Assembly: GCF_014359565.1 (NCBI RefSeq)
Contig: NZ_JACIZD010000004.1
Coordinates: 62,001-126,000 of the forward strand
Length of the DNA: 64,000 bases
Source of the DNA: Immundisolibacter sp.
Lineage (GTDB): Bacteria; Pseudomonadota; Gammaproteobacteria; Immundisolibacterales; Immundisolibacteraceae
Direction of reading: 5' to 3'
Within the stretch, counting starts at the first letter, position 1, and the number at the start of each line of letters is the position of its first letter. The notes under the pieces are model-generated. The model was given only the letters and a program-made list of their open reading frames with translations. It was not told where the DNA came from and searched no databases. Positions 8,605 to 20,043 of this stretch are shown here, one piece after another. The position numbers were made by a program, and so were the translations under genes.

Positions 8605-9221
8605 TACTTCGGATCCTTGCGCATACCGTGCAGGGCCAGGTCCGTGACGTGATCGATGATCGCCTGACGCAGATCGTCCGGCGTGTCGGAGGGCATCAGA
8701 TAGCGCCGTACCGGCTCCAGGGTGTAGTGCCCGATGGTCAGTGCCAACGCAGAGCTCGCCAGGAACGAGGGCCGGTAGTTGCCGGGCGGCAGGTCGCGTC
8801 CCACGCGCATGATTTCCCGGAACGGTTCGGCGAATACCCGGGTTGCCAGGTATTCGAGCCGCTTCTCGTCCCGCTCCAGCAGCTCGCGCCGCAACATGGG
8901 CAGGAACAATTCGTCGCCGTGGATGGCGTCGACCAGCACTTCCACCACCCGGCGCACCTTGTCCTCGAACGTCGTCAGGCCCTTGAGGGCCTCGCCCATG
9001 CGGCCGATGCGGCGCCGGAAGGTGTACTCCAGCACTTCCAGATACAGCTGGTCCTTGTCGGTGAAGTGGTGATACAGCGCCGCCGGCGTGATGCCGCAGG
9101 CCTTGGCCAGGTCGCGCATGGAGGTGGCCGCGTAGCCACCGGCGGCGAACAGCGGCGCCGTTTTTTCCAGGATGTCTTCCTTGCTCAGGCGACGGATGAG
9201 CTTGTCTGTTGCAGGCGGCAT
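8604..9221 (-). CDS. TetR-family transcriptional regulator
   Basis: A 205-residue repressor-type protein. The N-terminal helix-turn-helix is recognisable at about residues 20-60: FAAGGYAATSMRDLA, then CGITPAALYHHF, the classic TetR recognition helix. The C-terminal ligand-binding half is divergent, as usual. It is the first gene of the tetR-adaptor-permease operon, so it most likely represses its own pump operon and is released by a pump substrate. This is inference from the arrangement. No strong operator palindrome is obvious upstream. Confidence 0.9.
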   Translation of the reverse strand: MPPATDKLIRRLSKEDILEKTAPLFAAGGYAATSMRDLAKACGITPAALYHHFTDKDQLYLEVLEYTFRRRIGRMGEALKGLTTFEDKVRRVVEVLVDAIHGDELFLPMLRRELLERDEKRLEYLATRVFAEPFREIMRVGRDLPPGNYRPSFLASSALALTIGHYTLEPVRRYLMPSDTPDDLRQAIIDHVTDLALHGMRKDPK

Positions 9222-9261
9222 TGGTTTTTTATTCCTGAATGAACGTTAGGCGCGGCTGCGC

Positions 9262-9290
9262 ATGATACTGATCCGTGCCGTAAACGCCAG
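9262..9290 (-). promoter_or_regulatory. Possible promoter of the tetR-RND operon
   Basis: Reading the minus strand, CTGGCG (9290-9285) and TATCAT (9267-9262) are spaced 17 bp apart, about 40 bp upstream of the tetR ATG. The -10 is good and the -35 weak (3 of 6), which would suit a locus needing only low basal expression. Confidence 0.35.
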
Positions 9291-9344
9291 TCCGGCGCCG
9301 CATCATTTAGCAACAGTCAGGCCAGATTCGCCGGCTCCAACCGG

Positions 9345-10103
9345 TCACTCGCTGGTCGAGGCTGCTTCACGCCGCTGCGCACGCCTCGCGAGCAGCTTGG
9401 CCACCAGCAACCCCAGCTCAAACAAAAGCCACACCGGCACCGCCAGGATGGTTTGCGAGAACACGTCCGGCGGCGTCAGCAGCATGCCGACGATGAACGC
9501 GCCGACGATCACGTACGGCCGTCCCTTGCGCAAGGTAGCGATGTCGACGAAGCCCAGCGACACCAGCAGAACCACGATCACCGGCACCTCGAAGGCAACC
9601 CCGAAGGCCAGGAACAGCGTCAGCACGAAATCCAGGTAACTGGTCACATCGGTCATTACCAGCACGCCGGCTGGCGCTGCGGCGGCAAAGAAGCCGAAGA
9701 TGATCGGGAACACCACGAAATACGCGAACGCCATGCCCAGATAAAACAGCAGCACACTGCTGATCAGCATGGGCAAGGCCAGGGCCCGTTCGCGCAGGTA
9801 CAGGCCCGGCGCGACAAAGGCCCAGGCCTGGTGCAGCACCAGTGGCATGGCCAGATAGACCGCCAGCATCATCGCGAACTTGAACGGCGCCAGAAACGGC
9901 GCCGCAACGCCGGTGGCGATCATCGAGGCGCCTTCCGGCAGGCGCTGCATCAGCGGCTGCGCAAGCGTCGTGTACAGCGGGTTGGCGAACGGCATCAGCG
10001 AGAACATCAGCACCACGATGATCACCGCCGACCGCAGCAGCCGGGTGCGCAGCTCCAGCAGATGCGACATCAGGGACTGCTGGGGTGCTTCCTCAGGTTC
10101 CAT
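9345..10103 (-). CDS. tatC: Twin-arginine translocase subunit TatC
   Basis: TatC is the multi-spanning inner-membrane receptor for twin-arginine signal peptides; with TatB it recognises folded precursors. This 252-residue version shows the family opening [15 protein letters not shown] with the conserved Glu and Arg, six hydrophobic spans, and the [14 protein letters not shown] segment near the middle. The ATG at 10103 is preferred; an upstream in-frame GTG at 10115 would lengthen the overlap with tatB from 11 to 23 bp. It is the last gene of the tatABC set at the downstream end of the his cluster. Confidence 0.95.
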   Translation of the reverse strand: MEPEEAPQQSLMSHLLELRTRLLRSAVIIVVLMFSLMPFANPLYTTLAQPLMQRLPEGASMIATGVAAPFLAPFKFAMMLAVYLAMPLVLHQAWAFVAPGLYLRERALALPMLISSVLLFYLGMAFAYFVVFPIIFGFFAAAAPAGVLVMTDVTSYLDFVLTLFLAFGVAFEVPVIVVLLVSLGFVDIATLRKGRPYVIVGAFIVGMLLTPPDVFSQTILAVPVWLLFELGLLVAKLLARRAQRREAASTSE

Positions 10104-10446
10104 CGCTGGCGGCACTCGTTTTGTTGGATTCAGGGCTTTGGGTCGGTGCCGACGAATCCACCTGCGCGCTGGCCGCAGCTGCCAGTTCCGTACCGGCCTC
10201 CACCACGTCCTTGTGCAGCGCCTCGACGGGCTCTGCCAACCGCCGGGCCTCTTCGCGCAGGGTCTGGCGCAGTTCCTCGGCCTTCAGCTCGCGGTCGACC
10301 TCAGCCGTAAAACGCTGCACGGTCGCGCGCAAGCGGCCCATCCACAGGCCGGCCGTGCGGGCTGCCTGCGGCAAGCGTTCCGGGCCCAGCACCAGCAGGG
10401 CGATCACGCCACACAGCAGCAGCTCGCTGAATCCGATGTCGAACAC
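10093..10446 (-). CDS. tatB: Sec-independent translocase subunit TatB
   Basis: A 117-residue single-span protein that forms the receptor complex with TatC. It starts (GTG codon) with [17 protein letters not shown], the TatB N-terminal helix with the conserved Glu and a following GPERLP hinge, then an amphipathic and charged helix up to about residue 90 and a Ser/Pro-rich tail. The GFSEL and GPERLP motifs separate it from TatA. It lies between tatA (6 bp upstream) and tatC (overlapping). Confidence 0.93.
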   Translation of the reverse strand: MFDIGFSELLLCGVIALLVLGPERLPQAARTAGLWMGRLRATVQRFTAEVDRELKAEELRQTLREEARRLAEPVEALHKDVVEAGTELAAAASAQVDSSAPTQSPESNKTSAASDGT

Positions 10447-10452
10447 GCTGCC

Positions 10453-10701
10453 TCAGCCGTCGTGATGCTCGCGCTGCGAGGTGCTGTCGGCGGGGCGCGC
10501 CGGCTCGCTGCGGCGGTCGGCCAGGCGCTCGGCCTCGCGCGTCGCCTCGTCCTTCTCGCCTTCCTTCATGGCATTGCGAAAGCCCTTGATGGCGCCGCCC
10601 AGATCCCCGCCCAGGCTGCGCAGGCGCTTGCCGCCGAACAGCACCAGCACGATCGCCAGAATGATCAGCAGTCGCAGCGGCGTGATGCCTTCCAGGCCCA
10701 T
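10453..10701 (-). CDS. tatA: Sec-independent translocase pore subunit TatA
   Basis: An 82-residue protein that oligomerises to form the Tat conduit. It has one N-terminal transmembrane helix (about residues 6-22), the [10 protein letters not shown] hinge typical of TatA, an amphipathic helix and a charged tail ending in a His-rich stretch. The ATG at 10701 has a strong Shine-Dalgarno (GGAGG about 7 bp upstream). The open frame extends further upstream but that part is not TatA. It follows hisE after a 61-bp gap. Confidence 0.94.
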   Translation of the reverse strand: MGLEGITPLRLLIILAIVLVLFGGKRLRSLGGDLGGAIKGFRNAMKEGEKDEATREAERLADRRSEPARPADSTSQREHHDG

Positions 10702-10762
10702 GGCCCTATCCTCCAAGTTGGGTGAATCATTGATCCTGCCGCTCGAACCGGCTATCGGACGC

Positions 10763-11083
10763 TCAGGGCACGCCGCGGCTGGCCTTCTCGTCCAGTCCCG
10801 AGCGCCCGAAGCGCCGCTCCAGTTCCGCCAGCACGTCGTCGACCGACAGATTCTGCGCCACCAGCACGACCATCGTGTGAAACCACAGATCGGCCGCCTC
10901 GGCGACGATGCGCTCGGGCACCCCATCCTTGCCGGCCATGACCAGCTCGGTGGCTTCCTCGCCGATTTTCTTCAGCATGCCGTCGGCGCCACCGGCCAGC
11001 AGCCTGGCGACGTAAGAGCTTTCGGGCGCCGCGCCGCGGCGCGCTTCCAGCACCGCCTGCAGGCGGGCAAGCACGTCACTCAT
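10763..11083 (-). CDS. hisE: Phosphoribosyl-ATP pyrophosphatase
   Basis: This enzyme catalyses the second step of histidine synthesis, hydrolysing PR-ATP to PR-AMP. The 106-residue all-helical protein has the MazG-like signature [14 protein letters not shown] followed by [13 protein letters not shown], whose acidic residues bind Mg2+. In enterics HisI and HisE are fused; here they are separate and overlap by 8 bp. Confidence 0.95.
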   Translation of the reverse strand: MSDVLARLQAVLEARRGAAPESSYVARLLAGGADGMLKKIGEEATELVMAGKDGVPERIVAEAADLWFHTMVVLVAQNLSVDDVLAELERRFGRSGLDEKASRGVP

Positions 11084-11477
11084 GGCCGCTTGCGCCCGGA
11101 TAAATGGCGTCTGGGCTGCGCAGCACCGGCTCGTCGGCGAGCCACTCGCCGTCGGCGAGGCGCAAAAAAAAGCACCGCTCGCGGCCGGTATGACAGGCGA
11201 TGCCGCCCCGTTGTTCCACGGTCAGCAACACGGTGTCGCCGTCGCAGTCCAGGCGCAGCTCGCGCACGATTTGCGTGTGTCCGGAGGTCTCGCCCTTGCG
11301 CCACAGCCGCCCGCGCGAGCGCGACCAATACACGGCAACGCCCTCGGCCACGGTGGCGGCCAGCGCCTCGCGGTTCATCCACGCCATCATCAGCACCCGG
11401 CCGCTGCCGGCGTCCTGGGCGATGGCCGGCACCAGACCCCGTTCGTCCCAGCGCACGGCGTCCAGAAAATCAGGCAT
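11076..11477 (-). CDS. hisI: Phosphoribosyl-AMP cyclohydrolase
   Basis: This enzyme catalyses the third histidine step, opening the adenine ring of PR-AMP. The 133-residue protein shows the metal-binding parts of the family: AWMNREAL near residue 32, [18 protein letters not shown] around 50-68, then DCDGDTVLL and the Cys/His cluster [14 protein letters not shown]. The start at 11477 (MPDFLDAV) overlaps the hisF stop by 8 bp; longer upstream readings run into hisF sequence and are not credible. Confidence 0.95.
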   Translation of the reverse strand: MPDFLDAVRWDERGLVPAIAQDAGSGRVLMMAWMNREALAATVAEGVAVYWSRSRGRLWRKGETSGHTQIVRELRLDCDGDTVLLTVEQRGGIACHTGRERCFFLRLADGEWLADEPVLRSPDAIYPGASGHE

Positions 11478-12252
11478 CGGCCAGCGCCGGATCGTCACGG
11501 CGCACCACCACGCCGGCCGCTGCCAGGCGCGCCTTGGCCTGGTCGATGCTGTAGTCGCCGAAATGAAAGATGCTGGCCGCCAGCACCGCGTCGGCATGCC
11601 CCAGCAGCACGCCGTCGCGCAGGTGATCCAGATTGCCAACGCCGCCGGAGGCGATCACCGGCACCGGCACGGCGTCGCTCACGCGGCGCGTGAGTTCCAG
11701 GTCAAAGCCCTCGCGGGTGCCGTCGCGGTCCATGCTGGTCAGCAGCAGCTCGCCGGCGCCGAGCGCCACCATGCGCTGCGCCCACTCGATGGCATCGAGG
11801 CCGGTGGCGCGCCGCCCGCCGTGGGTGAACACCTCCCAGCGCTGCGGCCCGACCTGCTTGGCGTCGATGGCGACCACGATGCACTGGCTGCCGAACTGCT
11901 GCGCCGCCTCGGCCACCAGCTGCGGCCGCTGCACGGCGGCAGTGTTGATCGACACCTTGTCGGCGCCGGCCACCAGCAGGCGGCGGATGTCCTCGACGCT
12001 GCGTACGCCACCGCCGACCGTGAAGGGGATGAACACCTGCTCGGCGACCGCTTCCACCACGTGCAGCAGCGTGTCGCGGTCGTCCGCGCTGGCGGTGATG
12101 TCCAGGAACACCAGTTCGTCGGCGCCGGCCTCGCTGTAGCGCTTGCCGGTTTCCACCGGGTCACCGGCGTCGCGCAGTTCGACGAAGCGCACGCCCTTGA
12201 CGACGCGCCCGTGGTCGACGTCCAGACACGGAATGATGCGCTTGGCGAGCAC
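11470..12252 (-). CDS. hisF: Imidazole glycerol phosphate synthase, cyclase subunit
   Basis: HisF is the (beta/alpha)8 barrel that uses ammonia delivered by HisH to convert PRFAR to imidazole glycerol phosphate and AICAR. The 260-residue protein starts [20 protein letters not shown], with the catalytic Asp in CLDVD (about residue 11) and a second in TSMDRDGT (about 130). Two phosphate loops, GGGVRS and ASGGVG, are visible. The start codon is GTG. It lies 3 bp after hisA, which encodes its structural relative. Confidence 0.97.
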   Translation of the reverse strand: MLAKRIIPCLDVDHGRVVKGVRFVELRDAGDPVETGKRYSEAGADELVFLDITASADDRDTLLHVVEAVAEQVFIPFTVGGGVRSVEDIRRLLVAGADKVSINTAAVQRPQLVAEAAQQFGSQCIVVAIDAKQVGPQRWEVFTHGGRRATGLDAIEWAQRMVALGAGELLLTSMDRDGTREGFDLELTRRVSDAVPVPVIASGGVGNLDHLRDGVLLGHADAVLAASIFHFGDYSIDQAKARLAAAGVVVRRDDPALADA

Positions 12253-12255
12253 GCC

Positions 12256-12993
12256 CTAGCCGCCCAGTTCCACGACGCGCCGCAGCGCCGTCGGCAGGTC
12301 GAGGCTGCCCTCGTACAGGGCGCGGCCGATCACCACACCGGACACGCCCTCGCCGGCGACGGCGCACAGGGCCTCGATGTCGGCCAGATCCGTCACGCCA
12401 CCGGAGGCAATCACCGGCACCGTCACGGCGCGCGCCAGCTCGACCACGCCGTCCACGTTGACGCCGCGCAGCATGCCGTCGCGACCGATGTCGGTATAGA
12501 TGATGGCTTCCACGCCGTCGCGCTCGAAATGCTGGGCCATGTCGATCACGCCGTGCTGCGACAGCTTGGACCAGCCGTCGATGGCTACCTTGCCGTCGCG
12601 GGCGTCCAGCCCCACGATGATATGGCCCGGGTACTCGGTGCAGGCATCGCCCACGAAGTGCGGCACGTTGACCGCCTGCGTGCCCAGGATCACGTAGCGC
12701 ACGCCGGCGTCCAGATAGGCCTCGATGGTGTCCTCGTCGCGGATGCCGCCGCCGACCTGCACGTCCACGCCGGCGACTGCGGCCGTGATCGCGGCGATGA
12801 CCTTGGCGTTGACCGGCCGGCCCGCCACGGCGCCATCCAGGTCCACCACGTGCACGCGCGTGGCACCCTGCTCCACCCAGCGGCGGGCCACGGCGACCGG
12901 GTCGTCGTCGAACACCGTCACGTCATCCATGTGCCCCTGGCGCAGGCGCACGCACTTGCCGCCCTTCAGGTCGATGGCGGGTATCAGCAGCAT
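12256..12993 (-). CDS. hisA: ProFAR isomerase
   Basis: HisA (1-(5-phosphoribosyl)-5-[(5-phosphoribosylamino)methylideneamino]imidazole-4-carboxamide isomerase) performs an Amadori rearrangement, the fourth histidine step. The 245-residue barrel starts [20 protein letters not shown], with the catalytic Asp in AIDLKGG (about residue 8) and the second in TDIGRDGM (about 130). The phosphate loops VGGGIR and ASGGV are present. The ATG shares one base with the hisH stop. Confidence 0.97.
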   Translation of the reverse strand: MLLIPAIDLKGGKCVRLRQGHMDDVTVFDDDPVAVARRWVEQGATRVHVVDLDGAVAGRPVNAKVIAAITAAVAGVDVQVGGGIRDEDTIEAYLDAGVRYVILGTQAVNVPHFVGDACTEYPGHIIVGLDARDGKVAIDGWSKLSQHGVIDMAQHFERDGVEAIIYTDIGRDGMLRGVNVDGVVELARAVTVPVIASGGVTDLADIEALCAVAGEGVSGVVIGRALYEGSLDLPTALRRVVELGG

Positions 12994-13646
12994 CAGTCCT
13001 CTCCTCGGGTAGTGCCGTCCCAGCTCACGAAGTTGGCCAGCAGACGCAGGCCCGCGTGATGACTCTTTTCCGGATGAAACTGTGTCGCCAGCAGGTTGCC
13101 GCGCGCCAGCGCGCAGGCGAACGCCGTGCTGCCGTGCTGGCTGCGCCCAAGCACGAGTGCCTCATCCGCGGGGCACACGTAGTAACTGTGCACGAAGTAA
13201 AACCACGCGCCATCCGGGATGCCGGCCAGCACGGGATGCGATTTCGTGAAGCCGACCTGATTCCAGCCCATGTGCGGCACCTTGCGCCGTTCGCCGCCCG
13301 GCAGCAACTCGCCGTCCGCGAAGCGCGCCACGCGCCCGGCAACCAGACCCAGGCCGGGCACGCCGCCGTCTTCCTCGCTGAACTCCAGCAGCGCCTGCAG
13401 GCCAAGACAGATGCCCAGGAACGGCTTGGTCAAGGCCGCCTCGCGCACCGCATCCGCCAGGCCGCTATCGGCCAGGCGCACCACGCAGGCGCCGATCGCG
13501 CCCTGGCCGGGAAACACCACCCGCGCCGCGTTGCGGATCACGGCCGGATCGGCACTGACCTGCACGCGGGCACCGACGTGCTCCAGCGCCTTGGCCACCG
13601 ACCGCAGGTTGCCCATGCCAAAGTCGATGACGACGGTGTCGTTCAT
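12993..13646 (-). CDS. hisH: Imidazole glycerol phosphate synthase, glutaminase subunit
   Basis: A class I glutamine amidotransferase supplying ammonia to HisF. The 217-residue protein has the GMGNLRSV opening, an oxyanion strand with FPGQGAI, the nucleophile Cys in [10 protein letters not shown] (about residue 80) and the His/Glu of the triad in QFHPEKSH (about 190). Its order before hisA and hisF fits a heterodimer made from one transcript. Confidence 0.97.
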   Translation of the reverse strand: MNDTVVIDFGMGNLRSVAKALEHVGARVQVSADPAVIRNAARVVFPGQGAIGACVVRLADSGLADAVREAALTKPFLGICLGLQALLEFSEEDGGVPGLGLVAGRVARFADGELLPGGERRKVPHMGWNQVGFTKSHPVLAGIPDGAWFYFVHSYYVCPADEALVLGRSQHGSTAFACALARGNLLATQFHPEKSHHAGLRLLANFVSWDGTTRGED

Positions 13647-13675
13647 GGCGCGTCAGGAAAATCGACCGGTTGCTG

Positions 13676-14272
13676 TCAAAGGCTGCCCTTGGTCGACGGC
13701 ACACTGCCGGCGGCCCGCGGATCGATGGCCAATGCCGTGCGCAGTGCCCGGCCGAAGGCCTTGAACACGGTCTCGGCGATGTGGTGCGCGTTGCCGCCGC
13801 GCAGGCAGTCGATGTGCAGCGTCACCAGCGCATGGTTGACGAAGCCCTGGAAGAACTCGCGCAGCAGGTCGACGTCGAAGTCCCCGACCCGGGCCCGTGG
13901 ATAGTCCACCGCGTAGACCAGCCCCGGCCGGCCGGAACAGTCCAGCACCACCCGTGACAGCGCCTCGTCGAGCGGCACGTAGGCGTGGCCGTAGCGGGTG
14001 ATGCCGGCGCAGTCGCCCAGCGCCTGCTGCACGGCCTGGCCGAAGGTGATGCCAATGTCTTCCACCGTGTGGTGGGCGTCGATGTGCAGGTCGCCGGTGG
14101 CCTCGACCGTGATGTCGAGCGCGCCGTGGCGGGCCACCTGTTCGAGCATGTGGTCCAGGAAAGGCAAGCCGCTGGCCAGCTTCGAGGCGCCGCTGCCGTC
14201 CAGATTCACCTGAACCCGGATGTCGGTCTCGCGGGTGGTGCGCCGGATGTCGGCGCTGCGCTGGCTGTTCAT
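13676..14272 (-). CDS. hisB: Imidazoleglycerol-phosphate dehydratase (monofunctional)
   Basis: This enzyme dehydrates imidazole glycerol phosphate to imidazole-acetol phosphate. The 198-residue protein contains only the dehydratase: [15 protein letters not shown] near residue 40, [11 protein letters not shown] near 67 and [12 protein letters not shown] near 160, which hold the Mn-binding His/Glu residues. The N-terminal HAD phosphatase of the bifunctional enteric HisB is absent, so histidinol-phosphate phosphatase must be encoded elsewhere. The start at 14272 overlaps the hisC stop by 4 bp. Confidence 0.96.
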   Translation of the reverse strand: MNSQRSADIRRTTRETDIRVQVNLDGSGASKLASGLPFLDHMLEQVARHGALDITVEATGDLHIDAHHTVEDIGITFGQAVQQALGDCAGITRYGHAYVPLDEALSRVVLDCSGRPGLVYAVDYPRARVGDFDVDLLREFFQGFVNHALVTLHIDCLRGGNAHHIAETVFKAFGRALRTALAIDPRAAGSVPSTKGSL

Positions 14273-15366
14273 ACCGTACCGGTCAAATGCGCCCGCAGGG
14301 CGGCAAGCAGGGCCTCGTTCTCGGCCGCCGTGCCGACCGTCACCCGCAGGCAATCGGTCAGCAGTGGATGGCCGCCGTGGACGTTCTTGACCAGTATACC
14401 GGCCTGTTGCAGCGCCCCGTGCGTGGCCGGCGCCTGGCCGGGCGGCAGACGCAGCAGGATGAAATTGGCGTCGCTTGGATAAACCGTGACGCCCGGCAGG
14501 GCTTTCAGTGCCTGCAACAGGCGTTGGCGCTGCTCGCAGATGCGCGCCGCCTCGGCGGCCAGCCGGTCCGCGTGCGCCAGCGCGAACCGCGCCGACCGCT
14601 GCGTCAGGGTGTTGATGTTGTAGGGCAGCCGGGCCTTGTCGAACTGTGCCAGCCAGTCCGGGTGGCCGATCAGATAGCCCAGCCGCAAGCCGGCCAGGCC
14701 CACCTTCGATAGCGTGCGCAGTACCAGCAGATGATCGAATTCCAGCAGCCAGGGCAACACGCTGCGCCCGGCGAACGGGAAGTAGGCCTCGTCCACCACC
14801 ACCAGGCCGGGCGCGGCGCCGATCAGCGCGCGCAGGTCGGCCGGGGCGAACAGCCCGGCGGTGGGATTGTTCGGACAGGCCAGATAAATCAGGGCCGGCC
14901 GGTGGCGGTCGATGGCCGCCCGCATCGCCGGCAGGTCCAGACCGAAATCCGCCCGCAGCGGCACGTCGATCACGTCCAGGCCCGCCACGCGCGCGATCAG
15001 CGAGTACATCGAGAAGGTCGGCGTGGGCAGCAACACGCTGGCGCCAGGCCGCGCCAGACACAGGTCGATCAGCTGAATCAGCTCGTCCGAACCGTTGCCC
15101 AGCAGCAGTCCGCGACCTGGCGGCACGCCGGCCTGGCGGGCCAGCGCCTGCGCCAGTTCGGCCGGGTGCGGCAACGGGTAGCGGTTCAGTTCCACGCCAC
15201 GCAGGCCGGCCAGCCATTCTTCCTCGAGCTCGCCCGGCCACGGGTAGGGATTCTCCATGGCGTCGAGCTTGAGCAGGCCCGCCGCCGGCGGCACGTGATA
15301 GGCACTCAGCGCCCGAATTTCAGGCCGCAGCAAGGCGTCGATGCGCGCGGCCGGTGACCCGCTCAT
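14269..15366 (-). CDS. hisC: Histidinol-phosphate aminotransferase
   Basis: A PLP-dependent class II aminotransferase converting imidazole-acetol phosphate to histidinol phosphate. The 365-residue protein shows [11 protein letters not shown] near the N-terminus, the cofactor loop [17 protein letters not shown] and VVDEAYFPF (PLP-contacting Asp/Tyr), and the Schiff-base Lys in [15 protein letters not shown] (about residue 220). The ATG at 15366 is preferred because it overlaps the hisD TGA by 4 bp; an alternative in-frame start lies at 15384. Confidence 0.95.
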   Translation of the reverse strand: MSGSPAARIDALLRPEIRALSAYHVPPAAGLLKLDAMENPYPWPGELEEEWLAGLRGVELNRYPLPHPAELAQALARQAGVPPGRGLLLGNGSDELIQLIDLCLARPGASVLLPTPTFSMYSLIARVAGLDVIDVPLRADFGLDLPAMRAAIDRHRPALIYLACPNNPTAGLFAPADLRALIGAAPGLVVVDEAYFPFAGRSVLPWLLEFDHLLVLRTLSKVGLAGLRLGYLIGHPDWLAQFDKARLPYNINTLTQRSARFALAHADRLAAEAARICEQRQRLLQALKALPGVTVYPSDANFILLRLPPGQAPATHGALQQAGILVKNVHGGHPLLTDCLRVTVGTAAENEALLAALRAHLTGTV

Positions 15367-16658
15367 GGCCGCTCCAGCCGGCATTCGGCCGAACGCGCGT
15401 GGGCGCTCAGACCCTCGCCACGGGCAAGCTCCGCGGCCAGCGGCGCCAGCGCCGCGGCACCGGCGGCGCTCAGGCCAATCAGGCTGCTGCGTTTCTGAAA
15501 GTCGTACACGCCCAGCGGCGAGCTGAAGCGCGCCGTGCGCGCCGTCGGCAGCACGTGGTTGGGTCCGGCGCAGTAATCGCCGATGGCTTCCGGCGAGTGG
15601 GCGCCCAGAAATATCGCCCCGGCGTGGCGAATGTGCGGCAACAGCGCCTGCGGATCGGCCACCGCCAGCTCCAGGTGCTCGGGCGCCAACGCGCTGGCGA
15701 GCGCGGCGGCCTCGGTCAGATCGCGGGTCAGGATCAAGGCTCCGTGCCGGTGCAGCGCGGCCTCGACGATGACGCGCCGCTCAAGACTCGGCAGTAGGGC
15801 CGCCATGCGCTCGGCCACGCGGTCCAGATAGGCCGCATCCGGGCACAGCAGAATGGACCGCGCCTGCTCGTCGTGCTCGGCCTGCGCGAACAGGTCATGG
15901 GCCAGCCAGTCGGCCGGGGCGCTGCCGTCGGCGACGATCACCACCTCCGACGGGCCGGCGATCATGTCAATGCCGACGGTGCCGAACACCTGCCGCTTGG
16001 CGGCCGCCACGTAGCGGTTGCCCGGACCGACGATCTTGTCCACAGCCGGGACGGTCGCCGTGCCGTAGGCCAGCGCCGCCACCGCCTGCGCGCCGCCGAT
16101 GCGAAACGCCCGATCCACACCGGCAACGTGCGCCGCCGCCAGCACCAGCGGGTTCTCGATACCACCCGGGGTGGGCGACACCATGATGATTTCAGCAACC
16201 CCTGCCACCTTGGCCGGAATGACGTTCATCAGCACGCTCGACGGGTACGCCGCCTTGCCGCCCGGCACGTACACACCGACCCGGTCCAGCGGCGTCACCC
16301 GCTGGCCGAGCACGCTGCCGTCGGCTTCGCTGTACTGCCAGGATTCCTGGCGCTGGTGCCGGTGGTAAGCGCGCACGCGCTCGGCGGCAGCCAGCAGGGC
16401 ATCGCGCTGGGCCGGCGTGATGGTCACCACGGCCGCCTCGAGCTGCGCGCGGGGGATTTCGAGTGCGCCGGCGCCGGCGGGAGTCCAGCCGTCGAAACGG
16501 CGCGTGCAGTCCAGCAGTGCCTCGTCGCCGTGCTCGCGCACCGCGCTCAGGATCGCCTGTACAGGCGCCTGCACCTCGATGTCGTCCGGCGCGCCGGCCG
16601 CCTGCAGTGAGGCGAAGGCAGCCTCGAAACCGGCCGCCCGACTGTCAAGCCGACGCAT
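15363..16658 (-). CDS. hisD: Histidinol dehydrogenase
   Basis: A Zn-dependent, NAD-linked enzyme performing the last two oxidations from histidinol to histidine. The 431-residue protein has [15 protein letters not shown] near residue 130, the metal/substrate motif [10 protein letters not shown] near 235, the [13 protein letters not shown] segment with Zn-ligand Gln and His near 260, and the C-terminal [10 protein letters not shown]. It overlaps hisG upstream by 14 bp. Confidence 0.97.
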   Translation of the reverse strand: MRRLDSRAAGFEAAFASLQAAGAPDDIEVQAPVQAILSAVREHGDEALLDCTRRFDGWTPAGAGALEIPRAQLEAAVVTITPAQRDALLAAAERVRAYHRHQRQESWQYSEADGSVLGQRVTPLDRVGVYVPGGKAAYPSSVLMNVIPAKVAGVAEIIMVSPTPGGIENPLVLAAAHVAGVDRAFRIGGAQAVAALAYGTATVPAVDKIVGPGNRYVAAAKRQVFGTVGIDMIAGPSEVVIVADGSAPADWLAHDLFAQAEHDEQARSILLCPDAAYLDRVAERMAALLPSLERRVIVEAALHRHGALILTRDLTEAAALASALAPEHLELAVADPQALLPHIRHAGAIFLGAHSPEAIGDYCAGPNHVLPTARTARFSSPLGVYDFQKRSSLIGLSAAGAAALAPLAAELARGEGLSAHARSAECRLERP

Positions 16659-17286
16659 CGGTCACCTGCCGGGTCAAGGCTTCCAGCGCGCCGATCAGCC
16701 GTTCCAGCGCAGGCTGCTTGAGCTTCATCGAGGCCCGGTTCACGACCAGGCGCGAGCTGATGTTGGCGATATGCGCCAGCGGCGCCAGGCCGTTGGCGCG
16801 CAGCGTGTTGCCGGTGTCGACCAGGTCCACGATGCAGTCGGCCAGGCCCACCAGCGGCGCCAGCTCCATCGAGCCGTAGAGCTTGATCGGCTCCACCTGC
16901 ACGCCGCGCTCGGCGTAGTAGCGCTGGGTGATGTTCAGGTACTTGGTGGCCACGCGCAGGCGGCCGGTCGGCAGCGCCACGTCTGCGCGTCCGCACACCA
17001 TCAGCCGGCAGCGGGCGATACCCAGATCCAGCGGCTCGTAAAGGCCCTCGCCACCGTGCTCGAGCAGCACGTCCTTGCCGGCGATGCCGGCGTCAGCCGC
17101 GCCGTAGGCGACGTAGGTCGGCACGTCGGTGGCACGGATGATGATCAGCTGCACGCCGGGGGAGGTCGTATCGACGATCAGCCGCCGCCCGATGTCGCCC
17201 ACCGGCGCGATCCCCACCCGCGCCAGCAGCGGCAGGGTCTCGTCCAGGATGCGGCCCTTGGAGACCGCGATGCGCAAGCCTTCCAT
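16645..17286 (-). CDS. hisG: ATP phosphoribosyltransferase, short form
   Basis: This enzyme catalyses the committing step of histidine synthesis, joining ATP and PRPP. At 213 residues it is the short HisG form without the C-terminal regulatory domain. The opening [18 protein letters not shown] and the PRPP-binding [14 protein letters not shown] near residue 155 are clear. Short HisG proteins normally need a HisZ partner for activity and histidine feedback; no hisZ is in this window. The ATG at 17286 follows murA by 7 bp. Confidence 0.95.
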   Translation of the reverse strand: MEGLRIAVSKGRILDETLPLLARVGIAPVGDIGRRLIVDTTSPGVQLIIIRATDVPTYVAYGAADAGIAGKDVLLEHGGEGLYEPLDLGIARCRLMVCGRADVALPTGRLRVATKYLNITQRYYAERGVQVEPIKLYGSMELAPLVGLADCIVDLVDTGNTLRANGLAPLAHIANISSRLVVNRASMKLKQPALERLIGALEALTRQVTDASA

Positions 17287-17293
17287 GACGATC

Positions 17294-18932
<1,639 letters not shown>

Positions 18933-18963
18933 GGCCATTACCTCGCGTGGGGGAGTGAGGGGC

Positions 18964-19200
18964 TCAACGCTGTTCCCAGGCGGCGCGCGTGAAGGTGCGC
19001 AGCGACAGGGCGTGCACGGCGTCATCGTGCATCTGCCCGGCCAGAGTCTGGTAGACCATCTGATGCTGCTGCACCAGCCGCTTGCCGGCGAAGGCGTCAC
19101 ACACCACCACCGCCTCGAAATGGCGACCGTCGCCGTCGACCAGGGCCAGCGAGTCCGGCAGACCCTTTTCGATCAGTTGCTTGATGGTTGCAGGATCCAT
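18964..19200 (-). CDS. ibaG: BolA-family protein, IbaG type
   Basis: A 78-residue BolA-like protein. The family fold is visible as IKQLIEKGLPDSLALVDGDGRHFEAVVV, then VQQHQMVYQTLAGQM with the conserved His cluster, and ALSLRTF near the end. IbaG/YrbA proteins bind a [2Fe-2S] cluster together with a CGFS glutaredoxin and are typically encoded beside murA. Both partners are adjacent here, supporting a functional pair. Confidence 0.9.
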   Translation of the reverse strand: MDPATIKQLIEKGLPDSLALVDGDGRHFEAVVVCDAFAGKRLVQQHQMVYQTLAGQMHDDAVHALSLRTFTRAAWEQR

Positions 19201-19265
19201 GACCGGGAATCTTGGCGTGCAGATCAGAACTGGGGAAGCGCTGGAGCAGCGGCGCCTTCCGGGCC

Positions 19266-20033
19266 TCAGCCGCGCAGCTTGTAGCCGCGCGAAAGCAGGC
19301 GCAGGCACAGTATACACAAGGCGACATTGGCCCCGGCCATGACCGCCACGCTCAGCCACGGCGACACGTCGGAGTGGCCGAAGAAGCCATACCGGAAGCC
19401 GTCGATCAGATAGAAAAAGGGATTCGCGCGCGACAGCGCCTGCCAGGCCGGCGGCAGGCTGTGGATGGAATAGAACACGCCGCTCAGGTACGTCAGCGGC
19501 AGGATCACGAAATTCTGCACGGTGGCCACCTGGTCGAACTTGTCGGCCCAGATGCCGGCCAGCAGGCCGCAGGTGGCCAGCAGCCCGCCACCGAGCAGAC
19601 CGAACACGAGCAGCAGCAGCGGATGCGACGCCGTCGTGCCCAGGTAGAAGAACGCCACCACGAAGACGCCAATGCTGACCACCACCGCCCGCACCAGTGC
19701 CGCACCCACGAAGGCGAGATAGAACTCCAGATGCGACAGCGGCGCCAGCAGCACGAACACGATGTTGCCGGTGACCTTCGAGAAAATCAGGCTGGACGAG
19801 GTGTTGGCAAACGCGTTCTGGATGATGGTCATCATCATCAGACCCGGCACCAGGAACTGCGGATAGCTGACGCCTGGGTACACCTCCACCCGACCGGCCA
19901 GCGCGTGCGAGAAGATGAACAGGTACAGCAGCGCGCTGACCACCGGCGCGGTCACGGTCTGCATGAACACGACCGTGAAGCGCTTGACCTCCTTCACGAA
20001 CAGCGTCCACAGGCCGGGCCAGTTGCCGATCAT
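19266..20033 (-). CDS. ABC-2 type transporter permease (YadH-like)
   Basis: A 255-residue inner-membrane protein of the ABC-2 export family with six predicted spans. The N-terminal FVKEVKRFTVVFMQTVTAP and the FVILPLTYLSGVFYSIHSLP segment near residue 180 are family hallmarks. It pairs with the ATPase gene directly upstream. The ATG at 20033 gives the family length; an in-frame GTG at 20051 overlaps the ATPase gene and is an alternative. The substrate is unknown. Similar pairs sit between mla and murA genes in many proteobacteria, suggesting an envelope role. Confidence 0.88.
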   Translation of the reverse strand: MIGNWPGLWTLFVKEVKRFTVVFMQTVTAPVVSALLYLFIFSHALAGRVEVYPGVSYPQFLVPGLMMMTIIQNAFANTSSSLIFSKVTGNIVFVLLAPLSHLEFYLAFVGAALVRAVVVSIGVFVVAFFYLGTTASHPLLLLVFGLLGGGLLATCGLLAGIWADKFDQVATVQNFVILPLTYLSGVFYSIHSLPPAWQALSRANPFFYLIDGFRYGFFGHSDVSPWLSVAVMAGANVALCILCLRLLSRGYKLRG

Positions 20034-20043
20034 GCCGCGGCCA

